Below are positions 4,416 to 6,473 of a stretch of DNA of 6,473 bases, piece after piece (position 1 is the stretch's first letter; the number at the start of each line of letters is the position of its first letter). The notes under the pieces were generated by a model. The model did no database searches. It was not told where the DNA came from and saw only the letters and a program-made list of their open reading frames with translations. Both the position numbers and the translations under genes were made by a program. Location: contig JASICF010000607.1 of assembly GCA_030044775.1 (NCBI GenBank), forward strand, positions 1 to 6,473, read 5' to 3'. The DNA comes from Candidatus Sulfotelmatobacter sp. Its GTDB lineage: Bacteria; Acidobacteriota; Terriglobia; Terriglobales; Acidobacteriaceae.

Positions 4416-5330
4416 CTAAGCATCCAACAATCGGCGGCCCGTAATCCGGGAGTAAGCGTCCAAATACTTCTCGCTGGTGCGCGCCGCAACCTCGGCCGGC
4501 AGAGCCGGTGCGGGGGGTTGTTTACTCCAGCGGATTTGTTCGAGGTAATCACGCACGTACTGCTTGTCGTAAGATTCCTGCGAGCGGCCGGCTTCGTACT
4601 TGTCGGCTGGCCAGAAGCGTGAAGAATCGGGCGTCAAGACCTCATCGGCCAGCGTAATACCATGCCCGGTGCGGCCAAACTCGAATTTCGTATCGGCGAT
4701 GATGATACCGCGCTGCCGGGCGTAAGCCGCAGCTTTCTTGTAGATTCGCAGCGTGAGATCGCGCAGGTGACTGGCCGTTTCGGTACCCAGGATTTCGCAC
4801 ATGCGCGAAAAAGGAATATTTTCATCGTGCCCAGTCGTTGCCTTGGTGGCAGGCGTGAAGATCGGCTCTGGGAAGGCCTCCGATTCTCGCAAGCCCGGCG
4901 GTAGCTCGATACCGCATACTTTTCCCGACGCCTTATATTCCTTCCATGCAGATCCGGAAATATAGCCGCGGACCACGCATTCTACAGGGAACATCTCCGC
5001 GCGCTGAACAATCATGGAGCGACCGCGGAGTTGATCGTCATATTTCCTTAAAGCTTGCGGATAACGATCTACATCCGCCGTCACCAGATGGTTCGGCACA
5101 ATGTCAGAAAGAAAGTCGAACCAGAAAAGCGAAATCTGGGTGAGCACTCTTCCTTTGTTTGGTATGCCGGTGGCAAGCACATAATCGAAGGCGGAAATAC
5201 GGTCGGTAGCCACGAAGAGCAGCCGGTCGTCATCGAGTTGATAAACGTCGCGGACTTTGCCGCTGGTTAGAAGTTGGAGATCGGGGAAATCGGTTTGAAG
5301 AATGACAGGATCAAGCAGATTCGAGGTCAT
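4416..5330 (-). CDS. purC: Phosphoribosylaminoimidazole-succinocarboxamide synthase (SAICAR synthase)
   Basis: This enzyme catalyses the ATP-dependent joining of CAIR and L-aspartate to give SAICAR, a late step of de novo IMP synthesis in the cytosol. The 304-aa chain shows the nucleotide-binding SGKVRDVY (23-30), TDRISAFD (42-49), the substrate-site segment VECVVRGYISGSAWKEY (116-132), FTPATKATTGHDENI (158-172), IADTKFEFG (211-219) and LADEVLTPDSSRFW (227-240). All expected motifs are intact. Its length matches the long, roughly 300-aa form found in yeast and many bacteria, not the 237-aa E. coli form. ATG 5330 follows a strong promoter by about 25 nt with no obvious Shine-Dalgarno sequence. 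It is the first gene of a probable purC-cvpA-fis-like operon. Confidence 0.97.
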   Translation of the reverse strand: MTSNLLDPVILQTDFPDLQLLTSGKVRDVYQLDDDRLLFVATDRISAFDYVLATGIPNKGRVLTQISLFWFDFLSDIVPNHLVTADVDRYPQALRKYDDQLRGRSMIVQRAEMFPVECVVRGYISGSAWKEYKASGKVCGIELPPGLRESEAFPEPIFTPATKATTGHDENIPFSRMCEILGTETASHLRDLTLRIYKKAAAYARQRGIIIADTKFEFGRTGHGITLADEVLTPDSSRFWPADKYEAGRSQESYDKQYVRDYLEQIRWSKQPPAPALPAEVAARTSEKYLDAYSRITGRRLLDA

Positions 5331-5361
5331 ATCGAAATTTTACAGGTAAAGAGCGAGGCGT

Positions 5362-5389
5362 ATTTTAGCCCCTCAGAATTTTTTGTCAA
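5362..5389 (-). promoter_or_regulatory. Strong sigma-70-type promoter of purC
   Basis: Read on the minus strand: TTGACA (5389-5384, perfect), a 16-nt spacer, then TAAAAT (5367-5362, 5/6 match). Transcription would begin near 5355, about 25 nt before the purC ATG. This implies that purC and the genes behind it have their own promoter and do not depend on smc transcription. Confidence 0.75.
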
Positions 5390-5418
5390 TCGAAAGACGC
5401 TTGGAACGCGCGGCAGGC

Positions 5419-5442
5419 TTTGTATCCCATTGAGGATACAAA
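5419..5442. promoter_or_regulatory. 24-bp perfect palindrome TTTGTATCC-N6-GGATACAAA upstream of purC
   Basis: Nine-bp arms at 5419-5427 and 5434-5442 match without a mismatch. It lies about 64-87 bp upstream of the predicted purC transcription start, a position typical for an activator or an upstream repressor site. No T-run follows on either strand, so a terminator is unlikely. The half-site resembles those bound by dimeric winged-helix regulators in general, but I cannot assign one. Confidence 0.45.
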
Positions 5443-5553
5443 TGTTGCGAACGAAAAAACGCGGGCGAATCAGTCGATGGGGCGCGATCGAGCGTTTGCC
5501 TTGTGGAAAAGCTGAGGATGAGAGTGGATATTTAGGAAGCGACGGTAAATGGT

Positions 5554-5570
5554 ACGGGAACCGTTCCCGT
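5554..5570. repeat. 17-bp palindrome ACGGGAAC-C-GTTCCCGT behind smc
   Basis: Eight-bp arms (5554-5561 and 5563-5570) around one C. It starts 36 nt past the smc stop in the direction of transcription. As RNA it folds into a GC-rich hairpin, but the tail (ACCATTTACC on the minus strand) has only a short T-run. It is therefore at best a weak terminator or a 3'-end stabilising stem. Alternatively it is an operator; it superficially resembles LacI-type sites but has an odd-numbered centre. Confidence 0.4.
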
Positions 5571-5605
5571 GGCGCTGGTTTTCCGGGCGTTTCTAAGCTT
5601 TCCTG

Positions 5606-6473
5606 CTATGCCGCTCCGAACCTCACCGACACCAGTTTCGATACACCCGGTTCCTGCATCGTCACGCCGTAAAGCACCGGCGCAATGCTCATGGTTTTCT
5701 TGCTGTGCGTGATGAGCACAAATTGAGTTTGCATGCTCATCTCTTTTACCAGTTCCATGAATCGGCCCACATTCGCCTCGTCCAGCGGCGCATCGACTTC
5801 GTCGAGAATGCAGAACGGGCTCGGTGTGTATTGAAAAATCCCAACCAGCAGAGCCAGGGCGGTAAGCGCCTTTTCACCGCCGGAAAGCAGCAATACACTT
5901 TGCAATCGCTTGCCCGGCGGAGAAGCAATTACGTCGATTCCACTCTCGGCAGAATTCTCTTCGTCGGTCAGTTTCATAAATGCGTTGCCGCCGCCGAAAA
6001 GCTTCTTGAAAGTGGACTGGAAATTGTCGTTGATCCGTTCGAACGCCTCGCGGAATTTCTGCCGCGAGATTTCGTCGATCTCGCGAATGGTTGCAGTCGT
6101 ATTTTCAATCGACGAAATAAGATCCTTGCGTTGCCCTTCGAGGAAAGTATGCCGTTCGCTGGTCTCGCGGTATTCCTCCAGAGCCATCATGTTGACGGGA
6201 CCCATCGATTCCAGTTTCGTCCGCATCTCACGGTAAGACTCGTCGCTGGCTGCAAGTTCCTCGCCGCTCAGCCGGGCAATCTCGCTGTCGGCGAGCAAAA
6301 TATCGCGCTCAATTCCAAGCTCATTCAGGCAGGTTTCCGCCATGTGCATCGCATCGGCTTGCAGCTTGGCGCCAGCGGCATGCAGCTCGCCGCGACGGTC
6401 GCGGGCGGCGTCGACGAGGGGGCGCGCGCTGCGCAGTTGTTCATCGATTTCGGCCAGGCGCGCACGGATTTGG
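5606..6473 (-). CDS. smc: Chromosome partition protein SMC, C-terminal fragment
   Basis: SMC is the ABC-type ATPase that folds and segregates the chromosome together with ScpA and ScpB. The last 288 codons are visible. The frame stays open to the right edge, so the 5' part (P-loop head, first coiled coil, hinge) is missing. The fragment opens in the distal coiled coil (RARLAEIDEQLRSARPLVDA, then GELHAAGAKLQAD) and passes the conserved GPVNMMALEEYRE segment. It enters the C-terminal head: FKKLFGGGNAFMKLTD, ABC signature LLSGGEKALTALALL (about 5858-5890), Walker B and D-loop CILDEVDAPLDEANV (about 5771-5815), and the switch histidine in ITHSKKTM (about 5688-5711). It ends YGVTMQEPGVSKLVSVRF plus three residues, the usual end of the family. 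All ATPase motifs that should be here are intact. Confidence 0.96.
   Translation of the reverse strand, partial: QIRARLAEIDEQLRSARPLVDAARDRRGELHAAGAKLQADAMHMAETCLNELGIERDILLADSEIARLSGEELAASDESYREMRTKLESMGPVNMMALEEYRETSERHTFLEGQRKDLISSIENTTATIREIDEISRQKFREAFERINDNFQSTFKKLFGGGNAFMKLTDEENSAESGIDVIASPPGKRLQSVLLLSGGEKALTALALLVGIFQYTPSPFCILDEVDAPLDEANVGRFMELVKEMSMQTQFVLITHSKKTMSIAPVLYGVTMQEPGVSKLVSVRFGAA

Noticed and set aside
5331..5605. Purine-responsive riboswitch upstream of purC
   Set aside because: With the predicted start near 5355 the leader is only about 25 nt, too short for a known purine riboswitch, and I see no conserved riboswitch core.
5274..5672. 132-aa plus-strand open frame covering the smc-purC gap
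   Set aside because: Both ends are antisense to purC and smc coding sequence, and the middle covers the purC promoter and two palindromes. There is no ribosome binding site and no domain.
1..6473. CRISPR array, insertion sequence, prophage, toxin-antitoxin or defence system
   Set aside because: No regularly spaced repeats, transposase, integrase or paired toxin-antitoxin frames are present. The genes are housekeeping or ordinary exported proteins.

Overview
The window looks like ordinary chromosome from a mid-to-high GC Gram-negative bacterium, most likely an acidobacterium (Acidobacteriia, Koribacter-like). This placement is an inference. It rests on the long form of PurC, a stand-alone Fis-type helix-turn-helix protein, a secreted TPR protein with a Pro/Ala/Gln-rich linker, and a small secreted protein ending in a PLGDVARAVRK-type motif. 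No 16S gene or other phylogenetic marker is present, and I see no mobile element, CRISPR array, rRNA, tRNA or prophage gene.

Left part (1-992). The window opens inside ffh (SRP54 GTPase) on the minus strand; only its first 67 codons are present. A gene-free stretch of about 400 nt follows. It holds a possible short-leader ffh promoter, a plus-strand TTGACA box next to a perfect palindrome, and two leader hairpins. These lead into a plus-strand gene for a 102-aa secreted protein of unknown function (600-908). A possible minus-strand terminator lies between that gene and the next one.

Middle part (993-3500). A minus-strand short-chain dehydrogenase/reductase (993-1712) is divergent from a plus-strand gene for a 449-aa secreted TPR-like protein with a C-terminal beta-rich, possibly OB-like domain (2046-3395). 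The 333-nt region between them carries a good sigma-70-type promoter (1821-1849), a leader of about 190 nt that starts with a hairpin, and an inverted repeat close to the dehydrogenase. A strong, probably bidirectional terminator (3413-3443) separates the TPR gene from the convergent minus-strand block.

Right part (3498-6473). This block is all on the minus strand. The 3' end of smc (chromosome condensation ATPase) enters from the right edge. A 216-nt gap plus purC leader follows, with two perfect inverted repeats and a strong promoter (TTGACA-N16-TAAAAT). Then come purC (SAICAR synthase), cvpA (CvpA-family membrane protein) and a small Fis-type DNA-binding protein, spaced 39 and 51 nt apart and so probably one transcript. 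purC and cvpA fit a purine-biosynthesis setting, since cvpA precedes purF in E. coli. The Fis-like protein at the end of the transcript is the least expected member.

I found no convincing new biological system. The points most worth following are the purC-cvpA-fis-like arrangement, the palindromes upstream of purC and of the small secreted protein, and the two uncharacterised secreted proteins.
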